Made by a program: the position numbers and the translations under genes. Of a DNA stretch of 64,000 bases, positions 53,655 to 62,045 are shown in pieces (position 1 is the first letter of the stretch; every line of letters begins with the position of its first letter). Source of the DNA: Flavobacterium sp. NKUCC04_CG (lineage in GTDB: Bacteria; Bacteroidota; Bacteroidia; Flavobacteriales; Flavobacteriaceae). Under the pieces are notes generated by a model. That model saw nothing but the letters and a program-made list of their open reading frames with translations, made no database searches and was not told where the DNA came from. The stretch covers positions 1 through 64,000 of the forward strand of contig NZ_JAHKRA010000019.1 in NCBI RefSeq assembly GCF_019345525.1, written 5' to 3'.

Positions 53655-53676
53655 ATTCAGTGGTTTTTATAATATA

Positions 53677-53684
53677 CAAAGGTA
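53677..53684 (-). promoter_or_regulatory. candidate -7 core of the efflux operon
   Basis: The minus strand reads TACCTTTG (TAnnTTTG), 22 bp upstream of the ATG at 53654. No -33 TTG is evident, as would be expected for an activator-dependent promoter. Confidence 0.5.
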
Positions 53685-53715
53685 ATTTCTGTGTATTACA
53701 GCTGAATTTGAGTCC

Positions 53716-53770
53716 GATTAAAATACGATTAAGAGTAGATTAGAGTTTGATTAGAGTTCGCTCGGAGTCA
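53716..53770 (-). promoter_or_regulatory. array of 11-bp direct repeats, predicted response-regulator binding site
   Basis: GATTA (plus strand) begins at 53716, 53727, 53738 and 53749, exactly 11 bp apart, and GATTAGAGT is shared by the last two. A degenerate fifth unit begins at 53760. On the minus strand this is TAATC every 11 bp, centred about 35-85 bp upstream of the -7 box. An 11-bp direct-repeat spacing is the usual footprint of OmpR/PhoB-type dimers. Confidence 0.65.
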
Positions 53771-53822
53771 AGAAGATTTCTTCGCTAATTTCAATAGGTT
53801 AGTACCAGTGGAATGTTTTTTT

Positions 53823-54332
53823 TTAATCCAAAAGGTCTTGAATTTCTAAAAGCATTTTCTCATTGGAGGCTGTCTTTGAAAATGCATAAAAATGATTCAA
53901 TTGCCAATCTTGTGTTTTTTGAGCCTGTTTACTTGTCGGTTTATCCCAATTTGGATATACCCTAAATGCGCGTTTGCCTTCGCGATTGATGTCTGTCAAA
54001 ATTCCCTTTTGCAATAAAATGGATTTGGGGAATATAAATTGCCCAAAATAGTCTTTGTTTTGGGCGCAAACCACTACAAAATCAAAAATATCTGCATCGT
54101 CAAAAGGAGCTATAGGCCCTTGGTTATTTCGTTTCCATAAGGTTACAAATTGCCCCGTTTTGGTTGGGGTTATTTTTGCAGAACGAAATAGGATGTTGTG
54201 ATTATTGAGACTAAAGGTGCAGGCAGCATAGTCGGAACTTTCTTTCTCGAGTAAAGGGTCGGAGCAGCTTAGATCCAATAAGTCGTAAATAAGACCTTTA
54301 GCAGTGATAAAAGCCTGTGGAAGTGTGGACAT
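53823..54332 (-). CDS. MepB-family protein
   Basis: The 169-residue protein follows the conserved MepB pattern closely: ESSDYAACTFSLNNHNILFRSAKITPTKTGQFVTLWKRNNQGPIAPFDDADIFDF, FGQFIFPKSILLQKGILTD, EGKRAFRVYPNWDKP, and TSKQAQKTQDWQLNHFY. MepB was named from the Staphylococcus aureus mepRAB locus, which also encodes a multidrug efflux pump, but the role of MepB itself is not established. Here it lies between a two-component/YARHG group and the RND efflux genes, in the same direction; the 168-bp gap downstream has its own promoter. A link to efflux is intriguing but not shown. Confidence 0.82.
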   Translation of the reverse strand: MSTLPQAFITAKGLIYDLLDLSCSDPLLEKESSDYAACTFSLNNHNILFRSAKITPTKTGQFVTLWKRNNQGPIAPFDDADIFDFVVVCAQNKDYFGQFIFPKSILLQKGILTDINREGKRAFRVYPNWDKPTSKQAQKTQDWQLNHFYAFSKTASNEKMLLEIQDLLD

Positions 54333-54384
54333 GATGGTTGGTTTTAAATAAAGGATTTACAAACAAAATTAGGCTAATTACAAA

Positions 54385-55107
54385 TTATCCAGCAACGTTC
54401 ATTCGAATAAATTTGAGTTCGTTGTTATAATATTCAAACTCCCATTCTATATAATGTTCGCCTTCAGATCGGTAACTTGTGAAAATATCGAAGTCCTCCA
54501 TAATCTGAGAATGTTCCCTATAGTTGTATATAAAATGGATTTTTTGACCGTTAATTCGTACGCCATAATTGATTTTCACATAACCGTTGTCGACTGTTAC
54601 TTCATATAACCCCTTGTTTTTATACCAATTGATGTCGTTAAGATCGAGTTTTTCTAAAACAGCAAATAGATTTTTTTGTTCATGAGTTGCGGTGTATTTA
54701 AACTGAAACTGCGTTTGTAAATCGTAGGAATTTATAGATAAATAGGCGGTTTGAAAGCTCTTTAACAACGAGGTTAGAAGGAATCTTTGAGAGGTTAAAA
54801 ATGTAATTTGTTGTTGTAAAACAGCAATATTTTGTTTTTCTAAAGCATTCAATTGAATGTTTTGGTTATCGGATATCGATGAATACCAATTAAACGATTC
54901 AAAATAATCTTGATAGCGACTTTCTTTAAAACGATAACCGTGGCGAGCATAAATTTCATTGACCAATAGGCGTAATTCATCGGCGCTTTTAGTTTTAATT
55001 TGAGCATTCGATATCTTTTCTCGAGAGCAAGAAACGCAATCTGACAGCTGTTGTGCGCTAGTTGCTAAAGACAGTAAGAATAAAGCAAGTATAAAAATAA
55101 ATTTCAT
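54385..55107 (-). CDS. YARHG-domain secreted protein
   Basis: The 240-residue protein has a signal peptide (FIFILALFLLSLATSAQ) and the diagnostic EIYARHGYRF motif at about residues 52-61. It is followed by a region that includes SFNWYSSISDNQNIQLNALEKQN, the usual continuation of the YARHG domain. The C-terminal half (KINYGVRINGQKIHFIYNYRE, HYIEWEFEYYNNELKFIRMN) is beta-rich and unfamiliar. YARHG domains are extracellular and thought to bind peptidoglycan or related ligands, without a known activity. It is placed 45 bp after the histidine kinase, so it may be part of that signalling operon. Confidence 0.75.
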   Translation of the reverse strand: MKFIFILALFLLSLATSAQQLSDCVSCSREKISNAQIKTKSADELRLLVNEIYARHGYRFKESRYQDYFESFNWYSSISDNQNIQLNALEKQNIAVLQQQITFLTSQRFLLTSLLKSFQTAYLSINSYDLQTQFQFKYTATHEQKNLFAVLEKLDLNDINWYKNKGLYEVTVDNGYVKINYGVRINGQKIHFIYNYREHSQIMEDFDIFTSYRSEGEHYIEWEFEYYNNELKFIRMNVAG

Positions 55108-55152
55108 AAGAGTCGTACAGCAATAAGGGGATTCATGTAAAATAGCAGCGAA

Positions 55153-56517
55153 TTAAAGCGGTGTTATTGGAAAAATTAATTGGACGACAGTTCCTTCATT
55201 AAGTGTCGACTCCATGGTAAACTCGATTTGATGTTGTTCTAATATTATTTTAGATAAAGAAATACCTATACCGCTTCCGGGAATGCGTCCGACGTTTTTA
55301 CCGCGATAAAAGGTTTGACCAATTAAGGGAAAATCAGCTGTTGAAATCCCTTTTCCATAATCTTTAATTTCAAGGCATAGGCAACGGTCTTTTGCAGAAA
55401 GGGTTATTTCTACTGCCTGGTCGGTAGAATATTTTAAAGCATTTTCGATCAGGTTAAACAAGGCCAATTGCAATAATGTTTCGTTGCCGTTAATCTCTAG
55501 TAATTTAGAATCGAGTACCTGCAAATCAATTTTTATAGGAATGTTAAGTGCTGCGGATTTTTCAGTTAAGGCTTCATAAATATTCCAAATCACTTCGTCC
55601 AGTCTAAACAATTCAAAAGTGTTTTTTTGATTTTTTAATCCCGACATCAACAAGAGGTTTGACAATAGATCTTCAATTTTATAAATATTGCCTAAGGCAT
55701 CTTGTGCTACTTTTTTATATTCGTCGACCGTACGGTCTTTTTGAGCAAAAACCTCTAAATTTCCGGCAATAGCGGTTAACGGAGTTTTAAATTCATGGGA
55801 CACATAATTGATAAAGTTCTTTTGAATTAAAAAGGTTTCCGATAGTCGTGCAAATAATTTATTATAGGTTTTAATCAGCTCATCGACTTCGTCGTTGGTA
55901 TTTGGTGGTGCAATAGCTTGTCCCAAATTGGAATCATCAATTTGATTGATTTGCTGAACCACATTGGCAATAGGTCGATAGGCCCAATGAGACAGGTACC
56001 TACTCAAAATAAAGATCAGAGCTAAACCGGCTAACAATACGAAGGTCATTATCAATAGTAAACGATGGGTTTGTGCTAAAAAATCCGCATTAGAAGCTTT
56101 GACAAAAACCACAAAATTACCTTGGTTATCGGGGTAATAGATACCGTAATAAAAATAGTCGTCGGTTTGAAATTGGATTTTTTGTTGTTTTCGAACCCGA
56201 TTTAAATAGTCGGTTGTAATATTGGAATCGGTAAACAGTTTTCCATATTCCACTTGGTTATTTTTATTGTATACCGCAACCATAGAGCTTTCGATAGTTG
56301 CCCTAAATTCACTGCGTATGGTCGAGTGCTCGAATTGTGTTAATTCGTCTTTTTCAAGATAGTAAAAGGCGGCTAACAAACTTGTCTTTTTTAATTCGTT
56401 AAAAAAGACCCTTTCAGAACTGTTGTAAAAGGCAATATAAATAATGACTGAAGTGATAAAAAACACGACTCCAAAAGTAACTGTTGATAGTAGGGTAAGA
56501 CGGTTGCGCAGCTTCAT
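55153..56517 (-). CDS. HAMP-containing sensor histidine kinase
   Basis: The 454-residue protein has two transmembrane helices (about 10-30 and 152-172) flanking a periplasmic sensor part of about 120 residues. A HAMP linker follows (YRPIANVVQQINQIDDSNLGQAI). The HisKA has the H-box YVSHEFKTPLTAIAGNLEVF with the phosphorylated His241, and the HATPase has NETLLQLALFNLIENALKYS and PGSGIGISLSKIILEQHQ. It starts 4 bp after its response regulator, forming a tight operon. The upstream hutG gene and downstream YARHG gene are in the same direction. The signal is inferred to be metal or envelope related from the nearby efflux genes. Confidence 0.93.
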   Translation of the reverse strand: MKLRNRLTLLSTVTFGVVFFITSVIIYIAFYNSSERVFFNELKKTSLLAAFYYLEKDELTQFEHSTIRSEFRATIESSMVAVYNKNNQVEYGKLFTDSNITTDYLNRVRKQQKIQFQTDDYFYYGIYYPDNQGNFVVFVKASNADFLAQTHRLLLIMTFVLLAGLALIFILSRYLSHWAYRPIANVVQQINQIDDSNLGQAIAPPNTNDEVDELIKTYNKLFARLSETFLIQKNFINYVSHEFKTPLTAIAGNLEVFAQKDRTVDEYKKVAQDALGNIYKIEDLLSNLLLMSGLKNQKNTFELFRLDEVIWNIYEALTEKSAALNIPIKIDLQVLDSKLLEINGNETLLQLALFNLIENALKYSTDQAVEITLSAKDRCLCLEIKDYGKGISTADFPLIGQTFYRGKNVGRIPGSGIGISLSKIILEQHQIEFTMESTLNEGTVVQLIFPITPL

Positions 56518-56521
56518 GTTC

Positions 56522-57196
56522 TTAGTCTTTTATCATATAACCCGTTCCCTTAATCGTATGGATGAATTTGGTGTCGGTTTCGTCAATTTTATTGCGTAAG
56601 TAGGAGATATATACATCAACAACATTGGTGTTGTTGTCGTAATTAATTCCCCAAACCGCATTTAAAATTTGAGTTCTGGAAACGGCCTTATTTTTATTTT
56701 CTAGTAAAAAAAGCAGCAGTTTGTATTCGCGTGGAGACAAATCGATGTTGTTGTCGTTTAGACTAACCTGATGATTATCTGGATTTAAAGCTAAAGAGCC
56801 ACAGCGATAAAGTAATTCTTTTTCTTGATAATTAAATTTGGTTCTTCGGGTTAAGGCATTAATTCTCGAAATCAACTCGTTAAAATGGAAGGGTTTGGAT
56901 AAATAATCATCGGCTCCGCTATCCAAGGCTGCAATCTTGTCAGCAGGATCACTTAAGGCACTTAGTACCAAAATGGGGGTATAGATTTTCTTATATCGAA
57001 TCATTTGTGTCAGTTGAATACCGTCTACACCCGGCAACATTATATCCATCAGTATAATGTCCCAATGATTGTCGCTAATCAAATCTCTGGCTTGCTCTCC
57101 GGAGGTAGCTAAACTGACTTGAAAGTCGTTTTCTTCCAATCCTTTTATAACAAAATCGCTGATTCTCTGATCATCTTCAATCAATAAGATATGCAT
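56522..57196 (-). CDS. OmpR/PhoB-family response regulator
   Basis: The 224-residue protein has a receiver domain with phosphoacceptor Asp51 (IILMDIMLPGVDGIQL), the Asp pair near IEDDQR, and Thr/Lys switch residues (LVLSALSDPADK, YLSKPFHFNELISR). The winged-helix Trans_reg_C domain has SLALNPDNHQVSLNDNNIDLSPREYKLLLFLLENKNKAVSRTQILNAVWG and VDVYISYLRNKID. It starts 3 bp after the hutG stop. Four 11-bp-spaced repeats upstream of the efflux operon are the proposed binding site. CusR or CzcR would be the closest analogues. Confidence 0.94.
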   Translation of the reverse strand: MHILLIEDDQRISDFVIKGLEENDFQVSLATSGEQARDLISDNHWDIILMDIMLPGVDGIQLTQMIRYKKIYTPILVLSALSDPADKIAALDSGADDYLSKPFHFNELISRINALTRRTKFNYQEKELLYRCGSLALNPDNHQVSLNDNNIDLSPREYKLLLFLLENKNKAVSRTQILNAVWGINYDNNTNVVDVYISYLRNKIDETDTKFIHTIKGTGYMIKD

Positions 57197-57199
57197 GAT

Positions 57200-58237
57200 T
57201 TAAATTTTTTCTGAATTAATTTTTATAAAATCGGTCACCAAAAAGGCGATGAGTTTTCCGACAAGATGGGTGTTTTTATCATGGTCTAAATTGGGTGCGC
57301 CTTCGCATATATGAAGGTAACCGGCATTTTTAGATTTTCCAAAAAAGTGTATAAATTGGCGCAGACGCTCTGCCGAAAATCCCGTAGGAGTTATGGCACT
57401 ACTGGCGATGAGCGGTATGGAGTCCAAATCGATTTCAATACCGTAAAATCCGTTGTCTATATGTTTTTGTGCGGCCAATAATTCGGTATCAAAAGATTTT
57501 TCTTTTCGGATTCGAATTTGTTCGTAAGTGTTGTACTTGACTTTGTCGGCTACGGCTTTGATACTGTCAAAAACACTTTTAGGGGTGTAATTTTCATGTA
57601 ACCCAAATATAAAATACTGTTTTAGAAAGCCCTCCTCAAAGGCATAGGAAAAACCATTACCACTATGACGGCCTTCCAAAGGTCTAAAATCGGTATGCGC
57701 ATCGAAATTTATAACATTAACACCTTTTGCTTTTCCCAAGGCCAAACCCTTAATGTTTCCATAGGCATTGTTGTGTCCTCCGCCAATAATAATTGGAATC
57801 TTATCGGCTTTTACAATTTTACTTACGATATGAGAGACTTCTTTATCTATGGCTTCCACCAGTTTAAAAAGTCGTTTACGATCCTCTTTTTGGTTGACAT
57901 CCAAACGCTCGGCTTCTTCCATAGACTCCGTAAAATCGAGATGACCGAGTATGGTAATTTGATTGCCTTTACAAAAGCGGTTGTGCTGTATGTTGAGAAA
58001 GCTGCTTAGGAAATTTTCCCAGGCTGTGGCCGTTCCTGCTCTTCCAAAGTTTGCGCGTACACCAATGTCTTCGGGAATTCCTAAAATGACGTATTTAGAA
58101 TCGTTTTCTTGAAGTTCACTAAAACAATGCTCCATATTAGAAAGTACTTGTATACGTTCTCCAAATTTAATTTCACCCTGTCTAAAACGTGTGTATTTTG
58201 TGATATCCGCAGTAGAAAATAATTTTAATTGATGCAT
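57200..58237 (-). CDS. hutG: formimidoylglutamase, histidine degradation
   Basis: The 345-residue ureohydrolase cleaves formimidoylglutamate to glutamate and formamide. Metal-binding motifs: IIIGGGHNNAYGN, VNVINFDAHTDFRPLEGRHSGNG and GIEIDLDSIPLI supply the two-Mn ligand set (His, Asp-x-His-x-Asp, Asp-x-Asp). Sequence outside these is typical of the Bacteroidota branch. Only 3 bp separate its stop from the response-regulator start, with no terminator, so it is probably co-transcribed with that two-component pair. hutI lies 160 bp upstream beyond a hairpin. Confidence 0.92.
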   Translation of the reverse strand: MHQLKLFSTADITKYTRFRQGEIKFGERIQVLSNMEHCFSELQENDSKYVILGIPEDIGVRANFGRAGTATAWENFLSSFLNIQHNRFCKGNQITILGHLDFTESMEEAERLDVNQKEDRKRLFKLVEAIDKEVSHIVSKIVKADKIPIIIGGGHNNAYGNIKGLALGKAKGVNVINFDAHTDFRPLEGRHSGNGFSYAFEEGFLKQYFIFGLHENYTPKSVFDSIKAVADKVKYNTYEQIRIRKEKSFDTELLAAQKHIDNGFYGIEIDLDSIPLIASSAITPTGFSAERLRQFIHFFGKSKNAGYLHICEGAPNLDHDKNTHLVGKLIAFLVTDFIKINSEKI

Positions 58238-58363
58238 AAATAAAATTGTTAATTTTTTATACTATTTTAATTTTAAATACGTTAACATGTTTAGAGTTTA
58301 TTCGTTCGGTGAAAAACTCGATTTTATGTTTGTGGAATTAGTTTAAAATAATTTATTATTTTG

Positions 58364-58388
58364 CCTCAAACTACTTAGTAGTTTGAGG
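58364..58388. terminator. hairpin between hutI and hutG
   Basis: Perfect 12-bp arms cctcaaactact / agtagtttgagg. The T-rich tail is on the plus strand only; on the minus strand, where hutI needs it, the tail is A/T mixed. It may therefore be a weak terminator for hutI or have another role. Confidence 0.55.
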
Positions 58389-58397
58389 TTTTTTATT

Positions 58398-59633
58398 TTA
58401 TATAAGTTTGCCTTCTAAAATGACTCTATCGATGTGTTGACTGGCAAAAGCATAGGGAATCTCATAAAAGGAATTCAAGGGTTTAGTGATGATTAAACTG
58501 GCTTTTTTTCCTCTAGTAATACTCCCATATTCATCAGATACTCCCATGGCATAAGCTCCGTTTATCGTAGCGGCATTAATAGCTTCTTCTGGTGTCATCT
58601 TCATCTTTATACAAGCTGTAGCTACTACAAAATTCATATTTCCACTAGGTGTAGTACCTGGATTAAAATCAGAAGCTAAGGCTAAGGGAAGTCCTGCGTC
58701 TATCATTTTACGAGCAGGTGTATAGGGTATGGAAATAAAATAGGAGCAAGTAGGTAAAGCAACCGGCATGGTTGTACTGTTTTTTAAAACCGCTATATCC
58801 TCATCAGTTACTATTTCTAGGTGATCCACTGTTAACGCCTTGTTTTTTACACAAGCAGCAATACCACCTATAGCTGTAAATTGATTGACATGTATTTTAG
58901 CTGCCAATCCGTATTTTTGTCCCGCTTGCATAATACGTTCGGTTTCTTCTACTGAAAAATAACCCGTCTCTAAAAAGGCATCAATATAATCGGCTAGTTT
59001 CTCTTTAGCAATGGCGGGAATCATTTCGTCTATTATCAATTGTATATACCCTTCGTGATTGTCTTTATAGATGGTAGGAAAAGCATGGGCACCTAAGAAA
59101 GTAGCTTTGATTTTAATTGGATAATTTTCCCCTAACTTTTTTATTACGCGCAACATTTTTAATTCGGATTCCAAATTCAATCCATAGCCAGATTTGATTT
59201 CTACAGCTCCTGTACCTTGGCGAATAACTTCTTCTAAGCGTACTTTGGATTGTTCATATAAATCCTCTTCAGTGGTTTCTTGTAGTTTCTTGGCCGAATT
59301 TAAAATACCTCCACCACGATTAAAGATTTCTTCGTAACTCAAGCCGTTAATGCGATCGACAAATTCTTGTTGACGGTTGCCCGCATACACTATATGGGTA
59401 TGACTGTCAACCCAACTTGGCAATACACTTTGCCCGCTTAAATCAATTACGCGATCAACAGCCAATTCCGGACAATTTTCCATCAGTCCAAAGTCCGAAA
59501 TAATCTCATCTTCAATCAATAAAAAGGCATTTTCAAGTTTGGGAAGTATTTTCATTTCTTCACCAGCAACCATAATAACGGATTTATCGCGGATTTGTAA
59601 GAGTTCTTTAATGTGAATCAGTAAAATTTTCAT
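58398..59633 (-). CDS. hutI: imidazolonepropionase
   Basis: The 411-residue amidohydrolase converts imidazolone-propionate to formiminoglutamate, the step before hutG. The start is the ATG at 59633; a TTG two codons upstream is not needed. Metal ligands: VDSHTHIVYAGNRQQEF (His-x-His) and the AKIHVNQF and DHLEIVTDED segments supply further His residues. ASDFNPGTTPSGNM provides the catalytic Asp. Length is typical. A TAAATTTG promoter core lies at 59695-59702. hutU and hutH are absent from this window. Confidence 0.95.
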   Translation of the reverse strand: MKILLIHIKELLQIRDKSVIMVAGEEMKILPKLENAFLLIEDEIISDFGLMENCPELAVDRVIDLSGQSVLPSWVDSHTHIVYAGNRQQEFVDRINGLSYEEIFNRGGGILNSAKKLQETTEEDLYEQSKVRLEEVIRQGTGAVEIKSGYGLNLESELKMLRVIKKLGENYPIKIKATFLGAHAFPTIYKDNHEGYIQLIIDEMIPAIAKEKLADYIDAFLETGYFSVEETERIMQAGQKYGLAAKIHVNQFTAIGGIAACVKNKALTVDHLEIVTDEDIAVLKNSTTMPVALPTCSYFISIPYTPARKMIDAGLPLALASDFNPGTTPSGNMNFVVATACIKMKMTPEEAINAATINGAYAMGVSDEYGSITRGKKASLIITKPLNSFYEIPYAFASQHIDRVILEGKLI

Positions 59634-59683
59634 CTTCAAAATAGTTAATTTCCGTAAAAATAGAATGGAATTTTAAAAACTCC

Positions 59684-59702
59684 TATCTTTATCACAAATT
59701 TA
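59684..59702. promoter_or_regulatory. overlapping divergent promoter cores for corA and hutI
   Basis: The minus strand carries TAAATTTG (59695-59702) for hutI. The plus strand carries TATCTTTA (59684-59691), one base off TAnnTTTG, 17 bp before the corA GTG. The two units would compete for polymerase. Confidence 0.5.
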
Positions 59703-59708
59703 ATATTT

Positions 59709-60788
59709 GTGAGGAGAGTTAAATATAAGAAAAATAGGAAACTTCAACCTAATTATCTAGAATATTCTGGAGGCTATCCCGATGTGCTTATAGCGATGCA
59801 GTTATTTGTATATGACGAAAACCATTACGAGGAATACAATGATTTGACTTTAAGTGAAATACATGAGATTGTTCAGAATTCGGATCCCAATGCCACAAAA
59901 TGGTTTAATCTGCATGGATTGCACGATATCGAACTGTTAAAGGCCATTGGAAAAGTATTTGAAATCGAAGGCTATTTGATTGCGGAGGTACTTAATTTCT
60001 CTCGAAGAACACGAATGGAGGAATTAGACGATACCATCTTTTTTAGTGTAAAGTCTATACTGGAACAGGAAGATATTGAAAGTGTCGAAATCGAACAAAT
60101 CAGCTTTATACTTAAAGATAATCTATTGCTGTCTTTTCAAGAGAAAAAAGGGAACATCTTTTCGCTAGTTCGTGAAAGAATCCGTACCAAAACAGGGAGT
60201 GTTCGAAAAAAAAGCAATGAGTTTTTGTTGTTTTTACTACTGGAGGCCATCATGGAAAACTTTTTTATCACCATGGATAATTTTGAAGAACTCATCGAAC
60301 AAGTTTTGATATCTTCGAAAGCGAGTTATAAAAGAAACGTACTAGAAAATATAGAGAAGAATATTGAAAGCTTAAATTATATCAAACGAGCCATTATTCC
60401 GCTCCGAGATGTACTGTTTAATTTAAAAAGCGCTGCTTCCGATTTGGACCCCAAGTTTATCTTGCCCTCCGATGTGATTTATTTTACGAGATTGCATTAT
60501 AAATCCCTGGAATTATTAGACCAGATTGAATATTATCTGTCTAAGATGGAAAGCGCTACGAATTATTTTTTCTCGGCCCAAAGCCATCGTATGAACGAAA
60601 TCATGAAGGTTTTAACCATAGTTTCGGTTATTTTTATACCCTTGACCTTTATAGTGGGAGTCTATGGAATGAATTTTGACAATATGCCCGAATTACATTA
60701 CGAAAACGGCTATTTTACCACCATGCTGTTTATGCTGTTTTTGGTTTTACTTATGGTTGGTTATTTTAAATTTAAAAAATGGTTTTAA
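59709..60788 (+). CDS. corA: magnesium/cobalt transporter CorA
   Basis: The 359-residue protein starts with GTG; residues 1-30 (RRVKYKKNRKLQPNYLEYSGG) match the normal CorA start, so the GTG is right. The large cytosolic N-terminal funnel is followed by a long helix (LYDQIEYYLSKMESATN-type stretch). It ends with the GMN selectivity motif in IVGVYGMNFDNMPE between two transmembrane helices (VLTIVSVIFIPLTFIVGVYG and TMLFMLFLVLLMVGYF). The C-terminus KFKKW has the usual positive cluster. It imports Mg2+ and can take Co2+. Divergent from hutI. Confidence 0.96.
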   Translation: MRRVKYKKNRKLQPNYLEYSGGYPDVLIAMQLFVYDENHYEEYNDLTLSEIHEIVQNSDPNATKWFNLHGLHDIELLKAIGKVFEIEGYLIAEVLNFSRRTRMEELDDTIFFSVKSILEQEDIESVEIEQISFILKDNLLLSFQEKKGNIFSLVRERIRTKTGSVRKKSNEFLLFLLLEAIMENFFITMDNFEELIEQVLISSKASYKRNVLENIEKNIESLNYIKRAIIPLRDVLFNLKSAASDLDPKFILPSDVIYFTRLHYKSLELLDQIEYYLSKMESATNYFFSAQSHRMNEIMKVLTIVSVIFIPLTFIVGVYGMNFDNMPELHYENGYFTTMLFMLFLVLLMVGYFKFKKWF

Positions 60789-60824
60789 TTTAATAAATCG
60801 CAAACAGTATCGTTTAAAGTCTCT

Positions 60825-60857
60825 AAAAAAACACCCAATCATTGGGTGTTTTTTTTT
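60825..60857 (+). terminator. terminator of corA
   Basis: The stem acacccaat / attgggtgt has a 1-nt loop and is flanked by A and T runs. It ends the corA unit, 36 bp after the stop. Confidence 0.88.
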
Positions 60858-61031
60858 GCTAAAAAATTATTAGGTCATTTTTACTGTTTTGGTAAAAATT
60901 AGTGAGATTAATTATCAAATTCTTTTTTTGTTTTAATTAGCCTGCTTAAGTGTTCGTTTTTAAGTGTTTAAAAATGACATTTATGAAATCGATAAATTGC
61001 TTTTTCAGAAATTACTTGGCTGCATCGTTTT

Positions 61032-61083
61032 TTGGTGTTATAAATATTACTTAGTTTTGTTTTTATTAATAATAAGTCTAAAT
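61032..61083 (+). promoter_or_regulatory. promoter of the siderophore importer with overlapping Fur-box-like sequence
   Basis: TTG (61032-61034), 17 bp and TAGTTTTG (61052-61059) form a complete promoter. A 19-bp segment at 61065-61083 matches the Riemerella anatipestifer Fur box as I recall it (ATTTAGAATTATTCTAAAT) at 15 of 19 positions and covers the predicted start site. This arrangement suits iron-repressed transcription. Confidence 0.6.
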
Positions 61084-61091
61084 AAAAACTA

Positions 61092-62045
61092 ATGCTAATT
61101 CGAGCACTTTTGCTACTCACACTTTTGCTATTGTCATTTCTTTCTTTATTTGTGGGAGTTAAGGAAATTTCGTTTACGGATCTTTTTGACTTAAGTGAAG
61201 AAAGTATTTTAGTCTTATATGTAAGTAGAATACCTCGTTTAATTTCCATATTGATTGCGGGAGTAGGTATGAGTATTTGCGGCTTGATTATGCAGCAAAT
61301 CACCAGGAACAAATTTGTTTCACCAACCACGGCAGGTACTTTGGATGCTACTAAGATGGGAATCCTATTTAGTTTAATCCTATTTCCAACGGGAGGTATG
61401 ATGACCAAGATGTTGCTGTCATTTACTATTGCTTTTTTAGCGAGTTTGTTATTTCTGAAAATTGCTGATAGTGTTAAGTATAAGAGTTTGATTTTTATTC
61501 CTTTAATAGGAATTGTTTTCGGTAATATACTAAATGCTATTTCAACTTTTTTTGCCTTTAAATACGGGGTAATTCAAAATATGGAAGGTTGGATGATTGG
61601 CGATTTCTCGTCGATTATCAAGGGTAACTATGAAATACTTTATATCGGAATACCCGTGGTGATTTTGTGTTATTTCTATGCTAATAAGTTTACGATAATA
61701 GGGCTGGGGGAGGACACGGCAAAAAGTTTGGGATTGGACCATAAGAAAATAACCTATTTAGGGTTGGTTTTTGTAGCGATTACTTCTAGTGTGGTAGTTT
61801 TAACAGCGGGAGTGATTCCGTTTCTAGGGCTGATTATTCCCAATGTGGTCAGCATGATGTTTGGCGATAATTTAAAAAAAACCTTGCCTTATACCGCTTT
61901 AATGGGGGCTATCTTTCTGCTGGTTTGCGACATTATTAGCAGGTTGGTCATCTATCCTTATGAAATACCTATTGGATTGACAGTAAGTATTATAGGTGGA
62001 AGTGTTTTTTTGGCTATGTTATTAAAAAAGGCAAAATATGTTTAA
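61092..62045 (+). CDS. iron-siderophore ABC transporter permease (FecCD family, FatD/YclN-like)
   Basis: The 317-residue FecCD-family permease has about nine hydrophobic segments. Signature parts: IPRLISILIAGVGMSICGLIMQQITRNKFVSPTTAGT, GIGLGEDTAKSLGLDHKK-type motif (GLGEDTAKSLGLDHKKI), and VIPFLGLIIPNVV. It belongs to the FatD/YclN subgroup, whose two permeases are encoded separately. It overlaps the second permease by 8 bp, which implies translational coupling. A Fur-like site precedes it. It likely imports a ferric catecholate or related siderophore; the ligand is not determined. Confidence 0.9.
   Translation: MLIRALLLLTLLLLSFLSLFVGVKEISFTDLFDLSEESILVLYVSRIPRLISILIAGVGMSICGLIMQQITRNKFVSPTTAGTLDATKMGILFSLILFPTGGMMTKMLLSFTIAFLASLLFLKIADSVKYKSLIFIPLIGIVFGNILNAISTFFAFKYGVIQNMEGWMIGDFSSIIKGNYEILYIGIPVVILCYFYANKFTIIGLGEDTAKSLGLDHKKITYLGLVFVAITSSVVVLTAGVIPFLGLIIPNVVSMMFGDNLKKTLPYTALMGAIFLLVCDIISRLVIYPYEIPIGLTVSIIGGSVFLAMLLKKAKYV

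Noticed and set aside
58364-58388. clear rho-independent terminator for hutI
   Set aside because: The T-rich tail lies on the plus strand, the wrong side for a minus-strand gene. It is kept only as a hairpin with uncertain role.
60968-61408. minus-strand frame over the start of the siderophore permease
   Set aside because: It is the reverse of the permease gene and the promoter region. It has no homology and no ribosome site; it is a shadow frame.
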